The position numbers and the translations under genes are program-made. The notes beneath the pieces were generated by a model, which searched no databases, had not been told where the DNA came from, and saw only the letters and a program-made list of their open reading frames with translations. Below, piece after piece: positions 1 through 9,200 of a stretch of DNA of 64,000 nucleotides (position 1 is its first letter; each line of letters starts with the position of its first letter). The stretch comes from Algiphilus sp022763315 (GTDB lineage Bacteria > Pseudomonadota > Gammaproteobacteria > Nevskiales > Nevskiaceae): NCBI RefSeq assembly GCF_965249985.1, contig NZ_OZ252280.1. One strand, given 5' to 3'.

Positions 1-184
1 GGTTCATGCCGCGGATCTGCGAGGTGAAACGCTCGGAAATCGCGAGGCCGGCGGCGTCGTCCTTGGCGCTGTTGATGCGCAGCCCCGAAGACAGGCGCTC
101 CATGGAAGTGGCGAGCGAGCTCTGCGTGGCGCCGATGTTGCGCTGCGCCGTCAGGGACATCACGTTGGTGTTGATCGAAAGCAT
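1..184 (-). CDS. fliC: Flagellin, N-terminal fragment (runs off left edge)
   Basis: Flagellin is the filament subunit exported through the flagellar type III apparatus. The 61 residues read here begin MLSINTNVMSLTAQRN and continue with SLATSMERLSSGLRINSAKDD and AGLAISERF. These are the conserved D0/D1 helices of bacterial flagellins that pack the filament core. The ATG at 184 is the only sensible start, as the family begins M-x-x-I-N-T-N. The gene is cut by the window edge, so length, variable domain and C-terminus are unseen. It lies downstream of flgL and a cyclic-di-GMP protein, and has its own sigma-28-like promoter. Confidence 0.93.
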   Translation of the reverse strand, partial: MLSINTNVMSLTAQRNIGATQSSLATSMERLSSGLRINSAKDDAAGLAISERFTSQIRGMN

Positions 185-273
185 GGCGAAGACTCCTAGT
201 TCGGGCTTGAGGCCGGTTTGCAAGCCCGGCCAAGCCGGGCGATGGTCTGGCGCTCAGTGCGCCTTCGATCCCG

Positions 274-300
274 ATATCGGCCCTACCCCGCCGCCATTGA
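274..300 (-). promoter_or_regulatory. Candidate sigma-28 (FliA) promoter of flagellin
   Basis: On the minus strand TCAATGGC is followed after 11 bases by GCCGATAT. The FliA consensus is TAAAGTTT-N11-GCCGATAA. The -10 matches 7 of 8; the -35 keeps only its TCAA-like start. The spacing is identical to the better match before flgM, and the position, about 90 bases upstream of the flagellin ATG, fits a class III promoter. No transcript evidence can be read from sequence. Confidence 0.55.
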
Positions 301-353
301 GCCGCTCATGCCGGGTAGCAGCCTGAGTGGTAGGCCGCGACCGACAAGCGGCA

Positions 354-2849
354 TCAGGCCGCTTGCGCCGCCACCTCAGCGACCACGCCGAGGTGAAAAC
401 CCTGCCCCCAGACAATGCCGTGTGCAGCGACAGCGCGCTGCATCTCGCCGTTTTCCAGACCTTCGGCGATCACCATGCCGCCCATGTCTTCCATGACCCG
501 ACAGGCTGCCTCCACCAGGTGGCGGTAGGCGATATCGTCCTCCAACCGCTGCACGGTGGCGCGCGCGATCTTGATACCGTCCGGCTTGAGCCGGCTCAGG
601 CTGTCGAAGGAGTTGAAGCCGGTCCCGAAATTGTCCAGCCAGATGGCGTGGCCGCGCTGACGCAGGCCGTCGATCAGCGGCGTGGCGTCGCTGCCCAGAG
701 CAAGCTCCCCGTCGTTGACTTCAAACTGGATGCGCCCCGCCGGAATCGCGGCGGCATCCAATACCGCCAGACACTCCCGCGTGAAGATGGGGTCGCCCAC
801 CGACTGCGCCGACAGATTCACGGAAACGAAGCCCTCGCCCACCGCGTCCTCCTGGATGGCCGCAACCACATCGCGCAGCACGCGCAGATCAATGAGACGC
901 ATCAGCCCGAGCCGCTGCGCGGCGGGCATGAAGGCACCCGGCGCAATCAGCCGGCCATCCTCTCCGCGGAATCGCAGGAGAATCTCGTGCCCGACAACGT
1001 CACCACTGTCGAGCTGTACGATGGCTTGCTGGTGCAGCTCGAAGCTATCGCTGTCGAGGGCCGCCTGCAGCTGCTGCGCCCAGTCCAGTTCCTGGCGGGC
1101 ACGCGACACATCTGCGTCGGTCACCGAGAAGGTGTGGACCCGGTTGCGACCGGCACGCTTGGCGACATAGCACGCGGTATCGGCACGCGCCAGGGTTTCA
1201 GTGGCGCTGCCGGTCACCGGAGCCACGCCCAGACTCAATGTCACACGAAAGCGGCGACCATCGGCGACAAAGCTGTAGTCCGCCGCGGCCTCAAGCAGTG
1301 ACTGGGCGATGCGCTGGGCGTCGTCCAATCCACATTCCGGCAGCAGCACCGCGAACTCGTCGCCGCCAATGCGCGCCAGTCGATCACCACTGCGAAGCCG
1401 GGTCCGGAGCAGTCGCCCCATTTCGATGAGCAGCTTGTCGCCGGCCTGGTGGCCACAAGTGTCATTGACCACCTTGAAGTGATCCAAATCGAAATAGATC
1501 AGCGTGTGCTGCACCGGCATATCGCGACGCGTGTCGCCGACACGGGCGCACAACTCGGTCAGCGCGGCTTCAAAGGCGCGGCGGTTGAGCAGACCGGTCA
1601 TCGGATCGTGGCTGGCCTGAAAGGCCCAGCCCTCGGCCGCGCGCTTGGCGTCCGAGATGTCCTGGAACACGAAGACGCAACCCAGCACTTCACCGTCGCG
1701 GGCATACATCGGCGTCAGCGTGTAGGCGATGGCGTTGAAATCACCGTCTCCGTTCCTGAGTCGGGGGAAGGGCTCGTGCTCCACCGTGACGCCCATGCGC
1801 AGCAGCGCATCCACCGGATCGGGCAGCGGCATGTCGCGCCCTGGGTTGAACAGCGTCACGCAATCCGAAAAGCGGTGGCCGATCAGGCGCTTCTGCGAGC
1901 GCGCCAGATGCCAGCAGGCCGCGTCGTTGGCATAGGTGATCGTCCCGCGCGCATCCGTGCGGATGACGCCGTCACCGATGGCGGCCAGCGTGATATGCGC
2001 CATTTCATTGGCTTCGAAGAGCCAATCCTCGTACTTCTTACGCTTGCTGATGTCCTGCACCTGCGCAATGAAATACAGCGGTTCGCCCTCCTGATCGCGC
2101 ACCAGCGCGACATCGAGCTGCACATGAACCAGACGGCCCGACTGATGGAAACAGCGCTTGAAGATGCGGTAGCCCGGGCGCTGCCCCGCCAGCGTGTCAG
2201 TGATCACACCCATGTCGGCGTCGATATCGTCGGGATGGGTGAGGCTGGCCCAATGGGTGTGCTCCAGTTCGGTTTCGCCAAAGCCCAGGATGTCGCACAG
2301 CGCGCGATTGACGCGTATGAAGCTGCCATCTAGATCGAGCAGCGCTTTGCCGATGGGGGCTTCGTCAAAGCTGGTCCGAAAGCGCTCTTCGGAGTCGCGC
2401 AAGGCGGTCTGTATCAGCTTCATCTGCGTGGTGTCCCTCGCCTCCAGCACGAGCAGACTGCTGGGGTGCCCCGGCGCAGTTGCGGCCTTGATGGAGAGAT
2501 CGACATCGGCATGCGCGCTGTTGGCGCCGGCAATGCATTCCTCGTAGCGCGCCATCTCACCGCGTGCGGCCTGCTCCACTGCCGCTTGCAGCCGCTGCTG
2601 GGCGGCTTCGTCATGGGCGAACCAAGGGGTCTCCCAGATCGGGCGCCCGATGGCATCCTCACGCGGTATTTCAGCAAAGCGCAGCGCGATGTCATTGACA
2701 CTGAGCACCCAACCATCGCGGTGCAGCACCGCCATGAAGGAGAAGGCGGCGTTGAAAACATCGCGATAGCGCAGCGTGGCTTCGGAAGCAGCGGTGTCTG
2801 CAGTGTGCTCCGGACTAGCCGAAGCGGTGAGCGGGGTATCTGCTGCCAT
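354..2849 (-). CDS. PAS-PAS-PAS-GGDEF-EAL cyclic-di-GMP signalling protein
   Basis: Cytoplasmic sensor of about 831 residues. Three PAS-type segments cover about 25-140, 155-275 and 280-405. A GGDEF domain follows, with SHDPMTGLLNRRAF near 413 and an exact GGDEF signature at 495-499. An RxxD inhibitory I-site (R486/D489) lies five residues before it, so diguanylate cyclase activity is plausible. The C-terminal EAL domain (about 600-820) is degenerate: EIL replaces EAL at 622, and the metal-binding DD pair reads DN at 739-740. Other ligands (NLS, IAEGLE, GQGF) remain. It may therefore bind rather than hydrolyse c-di-GMP. It sits between flgL and flagellin, implying control of motility. The ATG at 2849 is preferred over an in-frame GTG at 2882. 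No obvious membrane segments. Confidence 0.85.
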   Translation of the reverse strand: MAADTPLTASASPEHTADTAASEATLRYRDVFNAAFSFMAVLHRDGWVLSVNDIALRFAEIPREDAIGRPIWETPWFAHDEAAQQRLQAAVEQAARGEMARYEECIAGANSAHADVDLSIKAATAPGHPSSLLVLEARDTTQMKLIQTALRDSEERFRTSFDEAPIGKALLDLDGSFIRVNRALCDILGFGETELEHTHWASLTHPDDIDADMGVITDTLAGQRPGYRIFKRCFHQSGRLVHVQLDVALVRDQEGEPLYFIAQVQDISKRKKYEDWLFEANEMAHITLAAIGDGVIRTDARGTITYANDAACWHLARSQKRLIGHRFSDCVTLFNPGRDMPLPDPVDALLRMGVTVEHEPFPRLRNGDGDFNAIAYTLTPMYARDGEVLGCVFVFQDISDAKRAAEGWAFQASHDPMTGLLNRRAFEAALTELCARVGDTRRDMPVQHTLIYFDLDHFKVVNDTCGHQAGDKLLIEMGRLLRTRLRSGDRLARIGGDEFAVLLPECGLDDAQRIAQSLLEAAADYSFVADGRRFRVTLSLGVAPVTGSATETLARADTACYVAKRAGRNRVHTFSVTDADVSRARQELDWAQQLQAALDSDSFELHQQAIVQLDSGDVVGHEILLRFRGEDGRLIAPGAFMPAAQRLGLMRLIDLRVLRDVVAAIQEDAVGEGFVSVNLSAQSVGDPIFTRECLAVLDAAAIPAGRIQFEVNDGELALGSDATPLIDGLRQRGHAIWLDNFGTGFNSFDSLSRLKPDGIKIARATVQRLEDDIAYRHLVEAACRVMEDMGGMVIAEGLENGEMQRAVAAHGIVWGQGFHLGVVAEVAAQAA

Positions 2850-2944
2850 GGCGCAATCTCGGAATGAACAGGCGTCCAGCACGAGCTTGCGCGCAGTCGA
2901 TGCCGGCCGGCTTCCGAAGCCGCAGGATGGTAGTCAGCGACCGA

Positions 2945-3847
2945 CTAGCGGATGAGGTCGAAAAGGGATTGCCGTTGAACCTGCAGGTAACTTTGCTGCG
3001 CCGCAGAAAGTCGATTGCCGGTGAGCGTGAGGTCGGTGATCGCCTGGGCAATATCGGTGTCCATCAGATTCGCGCGGGTCACCGTCAACTGCTCGGACTC
3101 CACCGCCCGCACCTCCGCGGATTGCTCGATGGCGGATAGACGCGCGCCCACCCGCCCTCGCGCCAGATTCATCTGGTCGAGCCGTGCGTCGAGCTGATCG
3201 AGTGTCGTTGCCGCGCCCGCCGCACGCAGTGCCGGATCGGGCTCCTCGATCGCGGCAATCGCCGCGTCGACGGCGGCGAAGAGATCATCGCTGCCGCGGC
3301 CGAAGACCGCCGGGCCCTGTTCGCCATCCGCCACGGTGGCGTCGGTGTTGATCGGTACCAAGCGGCTGCCGGCATTGCCTTGATAGACGATGGCGCCGCT
3401 GATGTCCTGCTGATAGGGCTTGCCACTTGCGGTGCCCGCAAAGAGGGCGCGCCCCTCCCCGTCGCTGGCGTTGGCGGTCTGCAGCAGGCCCTCGCGGATC
3501 TGGCGCAGTTCGCGTGCAATGGCGGCGCGATCATCGCTGGACAGGGTGGCGTTGTTGCCCTGGACGACCAGCTCGCGCACCCGGTTGGTCTGGTCCACGG
3601 CCTCGGCGATGCGCGATTCCGTGAGCGACAGGCGCGCGAAAGCACGGTCGCTGGCGCGCTCGAAGCCGGTCAGCAATTCCTGGCGGGCATCCAGCCGCGT
3701 GGCTGTGGTGAAGGCGGAGGGATCCTCGCCCGAGCGGCGGATACGCTCGCCCGAGGACAACTGCTCCTGCACCCGCGCGAGGTTGCTCTGGGCATCCTGA
3801 ATGGCGGCCACGGCCTGCCGGTAAATGGTGTCACTAGCAATACGCAT
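2945..3847 (-). CDS. flgL: Flagellar hook-filament junction protein FlgL (HAP3)
   Basis: FlgL forms the second junction ring between hook and filament. At 300 residues it is near the family's usual 300-320. It begins MRIASDTIYRQAVAAIQDAQ, with the flagellin-like LARVQEQLSSGERI helix, and ends in a flagellin-type C-terminal helix (TLTGNRLSAAQQSYLQVQ). The ATG at 3847 has a strong GGAGGT ribosome site. It lies three bases after flgK in the flg operon, so it is probably co-transcribed. The next gene downstream is the GGDEF/EAL protein. Confidence 0.93.
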   Translation of the reverse strand: MRIASDTIYRQAVAAIQDAQSNLARVQEQLSSGERIRRSGEDPSAFTTATRLDARQELLTGFERASDRAFARLSLTESRIAEAVDQTNRVRELVVQGNNATLSSDDRAAIARELRQIREGLLQTANASDGEGRALFAGTASGKPYQQDISGAIVYQGNAGSRLVPINTDATVADGEQGPAVFGRGSDDLFAAVDAAIAAIEEPDPALRAAGAATTLDQLDARLDQMNLARGRVGARLSAIEQSAEVRAVESEQLTVTRANLMDTDIAQAITDLTLTGNRLSAAQQSYLQVQRQSLFDLIR

Positions 3848-3849
3848 GC

Positions 3850-5706
3850 TTACCTCCGTACCGCGCCCAGCAGGGTCTGGAAGAGTTCGTCAGCGGTGGC
3901 AATGATCCGCGCCGAGGCCTGGTAGGCCTGCTGCAGACGCAGGAGATTCGCCGCCTCTTCGTCGAGATTCACGCCGGACGTTGCCTCGCGCGCCGCCAGA
4001 TCCGCGGATTGCAAGCGCTGGAAGGCGTCGCGCGCGGATTCGGCCTGACGCGCCGTGACACCGCCTGCCGCTACCAGTTCGGCATAGCCGCCGCTTGGCG
4101 TATCGCCACCGCCGGTCACTGGAGACTCTGCCAGCGCGGCCAGCGCACGGGCACCGGCATTGCTGCCGCTGTCCGCCGTCGTTGGCGCCAGATCAATGCG
4201 ATCGCCTGCAGCGGGGCTTCCTTCCAGGGTCAGCTGCCAGCCGGCGCCGGTGATGACACCATCCGGATTCAAGCTCTGCACTGGACCGCCGTCGATCTGG
4301 TAGCTGGTCGGCCCCAGAAATTCGATGCTGGCGGCGGTACGCGCCCCGGGATTGGTGGGATCAATGCTCTCCACCGATCGCACCGAGAAGTCCCCCGTAT
4401 TGGTGGGCGGAAGACTCGGTGACAGTGCGCCGGCGGCGGCGATGCCGCGGGCACCCAGGTTGTTGAGTTGCATACCCGCCACGGCATCGCTACCCGGCTT
4501 CAGGGAGAAGCGATCGCCTTCGGAAGGGGCGCCACTGACGACGATGGACAAGGCACCGGCGCGAAAGGGATCGCCCGGCGTGCCACTGCCTGACAAGGGC
4601 AGCGCCCCACCCTCCTGCGACTGCAGCTGCCAGCTGCCGCTGCTGAAGCGCAGCGTGAGGGCACTGTCCGGCACCTTGCCGTCCGGGCCGAAGGAGACGT
4701 CGACACTGGCAGTGCCGTCGTTGTTGGCATTGGGCACCGCTACCGGGTTGCCGAGCTGGAACAACGGCTGCCCCGGCTGCCCGTTGAGATCCGTGGCCGC
4801 GCTCTGGACCTCGTTGACCGCGCGCGCCAGATTGGCGGTCAGCGCGCCGAGGCGCTCGCGGGTCGGGTCAACCACCTGCGTACGCGCGCTGAACAGACCG
4901 CCCAGTTCGCCATTGGTGGGTGTGGGCAAGGGAATGGCGCCCGGACCCTGCCCGACCGTGAGCTGCAGACGCGAGCCCCGCTCCGGATCGTCGCGCAGCG
5001 CCAACGGCCGGACATCAGCGCCAAGGAGCAGCGCGTGGCCGTCGCGGGTGTAGACATTGAGCTGATCGCCGTCCTGCAGGGTGGTGTTGATACCAATTTT
5101 TTCGGACAACTGCCGCGTCAGGCGGTCGCGTTCATCGCGCAGATCATTGGCCGGGCCGGCGCTGGCGGCGATATCGCGATTCACCCGCGCCAGGCTCTCC
5201 AGGATCTCATTGGCCTCGGCGACGGTGGCGACCGCGCGCTGGTCGATTTCATTGTCCAACCGCGCCAGCTGGCTGTTGAGCGTGCTGGCGCGGGTCGTGA
5301 GATCGCGTGCACTGCCCAACAATACCTCGCGCGCAGCCAGACTGTTGGGGCTGGCCGAGACATCCTGCGCCGCCTGAAAAAAGGCATTGATGCTGCCGGA
5401 CAGACCACTGTTGCTGTCGGACAGCAGGGTATCGACGCGCGTGGCGAAATCGGCGAGTCGGGCGTTCGCTGCGAGACCAGCGCCATCCTCGATCAGGCGA
5501 TTGTTGGCGTAGACATCCTCCAGGCGCTCGACGCCCACCACGCGCACACCCGCGCCAAAGGGCGAACCGGTGACCTGGGCGCTCAATTCGATCCGCTGCC
5601 GGCTATAGCCGTCGACGCCAGCATTGGAGACATTGTGCGAGGTGGTGGTGAGCGCACGCTGATAGGCCAGCAGGCCCGAGGTGCCTACCCGTAGAAGATC
5701 GCTCAT
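3850..5706 (-). CDS. flgK: Flagellar hook-associated protein FlgK (HAP1)
   Basis: FlgK is the first hook-filament junction protein. The start MSDLLRVGTSGLLAYQRAL leads into the rod/hook signature SHNVSNAGVDGYSRQRIEL. The C-terminus has the conserved helix NLDEEAANLLRLQQAYQAS. At 618 residues it is longer than the E. coli protein (about 547); the extra length lies in the central variable domain (about 320-530). An in-frame ATG at 5721 exists, but 5706 gives a 4-base ATGA overlap with the flgJ stop and the family N-terminus, so it is preferred. It is translationally coupled to flgJ. Confidence 0.93.
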   Translation of the reverse strand: MSDLLRVGTSGLLAYQRALTTTSHNVSNAGVDGYSRQRIELSAQVTGSPFGAGVRVVGVERLEDVYANNRLIEDGAGLAANARLADFATRVDTLLSDSNSGLSGSINAFFQAAQDVSASPNSLAAREVLLGSARDLTTRASTLNSQLARLDNEIDQRAVATVAEANEILESLARVNRDIAASAGPANDLRDERDRLTRQLSEKIGINTTLQDGDQLNVYTRDGHALLLGADVRPLALRDDPERGSRLQLTVGQGPGAIPLPTPTNGELGGLFSARTQVVDPTRERLGALTANLARAVNEVQSAATDLNGQPGQPLFQLGNPVAVPNANNDGTASVDVSFGPDGKVPDSALTLRFSSGSWQLQSQEGGALPLSGSGTPGDPFRAGALSIVVSGAPSEGDRFSLKPGSDAVAGMQLNNLGARGIAAAGALSPSLPPTNTGDFSVRSVESIDPTNPGARTAASIEFLGPTSYQIDGGPVQSLNPDGVITGAGWQLTLEGSPAAGDRIDLAPTTADSGSNAGARALAALAESPVTGGGDTPSGGYAELVAAGGVTARQAESARDAFQRLQSADLAAREATSGVNLDEEAANLLRLQQAYQASARIIATADELFQTLLGAVRR

Positions 5707-6611
5707 ACACGAAGCTCCCAAGCGCCGCTCGCGTGTGGATCGAGCGCGGCATCAAGGAATGGCGAACGGAACACCCGCTCCAGCTTCTGTGCGTAGTCCG
5801 GATCGGTGGCATAGCCCGCCTCGGCCACGCGCTGCAGGAAGGCGAGGCCGTCGCGTGACTGCAGCGCCTCGCTGTAGCGCGGATTGCTGCGCAGGAAGTC
5901 GACGTAGTCGCCGAAGGCGGCACCCACGCCGGAGTAATTGCGGAAGCTTTCGTGCTGCGGACGTAGCGCCGTGCCATCGAATTCGAGGGTCGCGCGCTGG
6001 CTGGCACTACCGGACCAGCTGGTGTGGGCCTTGATCCCAAAGAAGTTGTCGCCTGGCGCGTGCGCGCCCCAGCCGGATTCCAGCGCGGCGTGGGCGATGA
6101 CGGCGCGTACCGGTACGCCCAGCGCAGCGGCGGCCCGCTCGGCATGCGGCAGGATGCGATCCACGAAGGCCTGCACGCGCTCGTCGACACTTTCGACCGC
6201 ACGCACAGCGGGCGCCGTCTGCGCGGCCTCGGCTACCGCGGGACGCTGTGCCCTCATGCGTTCGCTCGGAAGGTTCATGGCGACGTTATCGGCGTCCATA
6301 GACTCGCCTTGAGCACGGCTACCGCGCAACTGCGCCACCAGCGCCTCGGCAATTCCCAGACCACGGCCACTGCTCGCCAGCGTCTGCGCGAGCTGGCCGT
6401 CGAGCATCTGTCGATAGGTGGCGCCGTGCTTGCCGGCGCCGTCATCGCCGAAGCTGGTCGCGCGCATGGCGGACAGCATCTGCTGCGTCAGCAACGCCTC
6501 GAACTGCTGTGCCGCCTTGTGCAGGGCAGCGTCCGGATCCCGCGCGGCCTGATGGCGCAGTGCGCTCAGGCCACTCAGATCGGTATGCAGGGGCGTGGCG
6601 TTGTGAACCAT
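5703..6611 (-). CDS. flgJ: FlgJ, rod-capping protein with peptidoglycan hydrolase domain
   Basis: Two-domain FlgJ of 302 residues. The N-terminal rod-cap part (about 15-95) carries AAQQFEALLTQQMLSAMR. The C-terminal GH73 glucosaminidase domain (about 145-295) carries AHAALESGWG with the catalytic Glu at 178, then NFFGIKA and YSEAL. It locally opens murein so that the rod can cross the periplasm. A low-complexity Ala/Gln-rich linker (about 97-140) separates the domains. The start codon shares one base with the flgI stop (TGATG), indicating coupling. Confidence 0.94.
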   Translation of the reverse strand: MVHNATPLHTDLSGLSALRHQAARDPDAALHKAAQQFEALLTQQMLSAMRATSFGDDGAGKHGATYRQMLDGQLAQTLASSGRGLGIAEALVAQLRGSRAQGESMDADNVAMNLPSERMRAQRPAVAEAAQTAPAVRAVESVDERVQAFVDRILPHAERAAAALGVPVRAVIAHAALESGWGAHAPGDNFFGIKAHTSWSGSASQRATLEFDGTALRPQHESFRNYSGVGAAFGDYVDFLRSNPRYSEALQSRDGLAFLQRVAEAGYATDPDYAQKLERVFRSPFLDAALDPHASGAWELRV

Positions 6612-7726
6612 CAGATCACCACAAGTTCAGCGCGCAAGGCACCCACCCGCTTCAGCGCCTCGAGAATGGCGATGAGGTCACCCGGGGCAGCGCCCACTTC
6701 ATTCACCGCGCGCACTAGATCGGAAAGCGTGACGCCGGGGTCAAAGAGAAACATGCGGCCATCCTCCTGTTCCACCCGGACCTGGCTCTGCGGCGTCACC
6801 ACGGTTTCGCCCTGGCCAAAGGGTGCGGGCTGTGACACGCCAAAGGATTCCGAGATGGTCACCGACAGTGATCCATGCGCCACAGCCGCGGGCGAGACAC
6901 GCACATTCGAGCCGATGACGATGGTGCCGGTGCGGCTGTTGACCACGACACGCGCCGCCGCCTGACCGGGATCGACCTGCATACTTTCCAGTTCCGCCAT
7001 GAAGCGCACGCGGGCACTGGGATCACGCGGCGCCGCGACTTCGATGGAGACGGCATCAAGCGCCTTGGCGGCACCAGCGCCATAGACGGCATTGAGGCTC
7101 TCGACGATGCGCGAGGCCGTCGTGAAATCGGCGCTGTGCAGGTTCAGCGTGACGCTATCCTTGGCCGAGATATTGCTGGGCACGGCGCGTTCGACGATGG
7201 CGCCGCCGGGAATGCGCCCGGCCGAAGGAATATTCACCGAAACCCGTGAACCGTCGCGCCCCTCGACCCCAAAGCCGCCCACCACCAGGCTGCCCTGGGC
7301 CAGCGCATAGATCTGGCCATCGGGGCCTTTGAGCGGCGTCATCAGCAGGGAGCCGCCGCGCAGGCTGCCGGCGTTGGCCAGTGAACTGACCGTGACATCG
7401 ATCTGCTGGCCGGGCTTCACGAAGGGGGGCAGGTCGGCGTGTACCGCCACGGCCGCCACATTCTTCAGCTGCGGATTCACATTCGGTGGGATGGTGACGC
7501 CCAGCTGGGTCAGCAGGCTTTTCAGTGACTGCACCGTAAACGGCGCCTGCGAGGTCTGATCGCCGGTGCCATCCAGGCCAACAACCAGTCCATATCCGAT
7601 CAGTTGGTTGTTCCGGACGCCTTCAATGGAAACCAAATCCTTCAAGCGATCGGCTTGGGCTGCGGTCGTAACGACCAGCAAGACGAAGAGAACCAACGTC
7701 AATCGGAAAGCGCGTTGTCGGATCAT
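6611..7726 (-). CDS. flgI: Flagellar P-ring protein FlgI
   Basis: FlgI forms the periplasmic P-ring around the rod. It is 371 residues, as in the family. The N-terminus has a Sec signal peptide (charged MIRQRAFR, then a hydrophobic stretch ending TTAAQA), followed by the family signature DLVSIEGVRNNQLIGYGLVV and GLDGTGDQT. The C-terminal DLVRAVNEVGAAPGDLIAIL is also characteristic. It lies between flgH and flgJ, and export to the periplasm would need the FlgA chaperone, which is encoded at 13778. Confidence 0.95.
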   Translation of the reverse strand: MIRQRAFRLTLVLFVLLVVTTAAQADRLKDLVSIEGVRNNQLIGYGLVVGLDGTGDQTSQAPFTVQSLKSLLTQLGVTIPPNVNPQLKNVAAVAVHADLPPFVKPGQQIDVTVSSLANAGSLRGGSLLMTPLKGPDGQIYALAQGSLVVGGFGVEGRDGSRVSVNIPSAGRIPGGAIVERAVPSNISAKDSVTLNLHSADFTTASRIVESLNAVYGAGAAKALDAVSIEVAAPRDPSARVRFMAELESMQVDPGQAAARVVVNSRTGTIVIGSNVRVSPAAVAHGSLSVTISESFGVSQPAPFGQGETVVTPQSQVRVEQEDGRMFLFDPGVTLSDLVRAVNEVGAAPGDLIAILEALKRVGALRAELVVI

Positions 7727-7735
7727 GGCAGTGCC

Positions 7736-8395
7736 TCAGAAAGGCCAGAGCGGCGAATTGAAGAAGCGACCCAGCCAACCCTGCTGATTGGCCTGACCGA
7801 GCTGGCCGCGCCCGCGATAGCTGATGTCGGCATCGGCCACGCGCAGCGAGGGCACGGTGTTGTCCGGGCCGATGTCTTGCGGACGGACCAGGCCGGTGAG
7901 GACGATGGTCTCGTCGCCACGATTGATGCGCAGTCGCTTCTCGCCGTGCACCCGCAACAGACCGTTGGGCGTGATGTCTACGACCTGTGCGGTGATGAAG
8001 CCGTCGAGCTGGTTGGTCTGCTCGCTGGCGCCACTGCCATTGAAGGCGTTGTCCGACGCCACATCGGTGGTGAGCAGAGGATTACCGCCGCGCGTGACCG
8101 GCGCGCCGAACAGGGTCGGATTGGGCAGCGAGATCTCGGTGCCCTTGCTGGTTTCGGTGGAAGAAGAGGTGCGTGCCTGGGTACGCTCTTCGAGACGGAT
8201 GGTCAACACGTCGCCGAGCTGACGCGCGCGCTGATCGGCGAACAGCGAGACCGGCGACTGGGTGTGGAAAAGGCTGCCATTGCGCGCCTGTACCGGCTCC
8301 GGATAGGGCACGCTGATCGGCTTGCTGGGAGGCGGATCGGCCGTGGTCGCACATCCGGCGAGGATCAGACTCATCAGGATCAGGAGGCGCTTCAT
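7736..8395 (-). CDS. flgH: Flagellar L-ring lipoprotein FlgH
   Basis: FlgH forms the outer-membrane L-ring. It is 219 residues with a clear lipoprotein signal: MKRLLILMSLILAGC, lipidated Cys15. Family motifs include SLFADQRARQLGDVLTIRL near 50 and the C-terminal half with VVDITPNGLLRVHGEKRL. It lies between flgG and flgI with only a few bases on each side, in the flg operon. Confidence 0.95.
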   Translation of the reverse strand: MKRLLILMSLILAGCATTADPPPSKPISVPYPEPVQARNGSLFHTQSPVSLFADQRARQLGDVLTIRLEERTQARTSSSTETSKGTEISLPNPTLFGAPVTRGGNPLLTTDVASDNAFNGSGASEQTNQLDGFITAQVVDITPNGLLRVHGEKRLRINRGDETIVLTGLVRPQDIGPDNTVPSLRVADADISYRGRGQLGQANQQGWLGRFFNSPLWPF

Positions 8396-8403
8396 AAGAA
8401 CAC

Positions 8404-9189
8404 CTAGAGCTGCTGGTTCACGAAGCGCAGCATCTCGTCCGCCGCGCTCACTGCCTTCGAGTTCATTTCATAGGCGCGCTGGGTCTCGATCATGGCGACC
8501 ATCTCCTCCACGATGTTGACGTTGGAGGCTTCCAGTGAGCCCTGCACCATCGAGCCAAGGCCATTCAAGCCGGGCGTTCCCTGCTGCGGCGGCCCGCTGG
8601 CGGCGGTCTCGACATAGAGGTTGCCCCCACGCGCCTGCAGACCCGATGGATTGACGAAATCCGTCAGTGTCAGCCGGCCCAACTCCAGCGGCTGTGCCTG
8701 ATCGGCCAGCTTGGCAGTGACGGTGCCGTCAGCGGCGATGGTGATGCTCTGCGCACCCTGCGGGATGTTGATTGCCGGCTGCAACAGAAAGCCCTGGCTA
8801 TTGACCAACTCGCCCTGCGCCGAGAGCTTGAAGCTGCCGTCGCGTGAGTAGGCCAAGCTGCCATCGGCCATCTGGATTTCGAAGAAGCCTCGGCCGTCGA
8901 CGGCAATATCCAGCGCGTTGCCCGTCTGCTGCATATTGCCCTGGGCGTGGTTCTTCTCGGTTGCGGCCACGCGCACGCCGGTACCCAACATCATCCCGGT
9001 GGGCATGTCGTTCTGCTGGGTCGTGGCGCCGCCGGGCTGGCGTACGGTCTGGTAGAGCAGATCCTCGAAGACCGCGCGGTCCTGCTTGAAGCCGGTGGTG
9101 TTGGCGTTGGCCAGATTGTTGGAGACCACGGACATGCGTGTGTTCTGCGCGTCGAGACCGGTCTTTGCGACCCAGAGGGCTTTCATCAT
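8404..9189 (-). CDS. flgG: Flagellar distal rod protein FlgG
   Basis: FlgG builds the distal rod. It is 261 residues, the standard length. The N-terminal ALWVAKTGLDAQNTRMSVVSN and NLANANTTGFKQDRA motifs and the C-terminal LEASNVNIVEEMVAMIETQR helix define the axial rod/hook family. LGTGVRVAATEKNHAQGN is the FlgG-specific loop. Two adjacent ATG codons (9189, 9186) follow an AGGAG ribosome site. Part of the minus-strand flg operon. Confidence 0.95.
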   Translation of the reverse strand: MMKALWVAKTGLDAQNTRMSVVSNNLANANTTGFKQDRAVFEDLLYQTVRQPGGATTQQNDMPTGMMLGTGVRVAATEKNHAQGNMQQTGNALDIAVDGRGFFEIQMADGSLAYSRDGSFKLSAQGELVNSQGFLLQPAINIPQGAQSITIAADGTVTAKLADQAQPLELGRLTLTDFVNPSGLQARGGNLYVETAASGPPQQGTPGLNGLGSMVQGSLEASNVNIVEEMVAMIETQRAYEMNSKAVSAADEMLRFVNQQL

Positions 9190-9200
9190 GGCGCTATCTC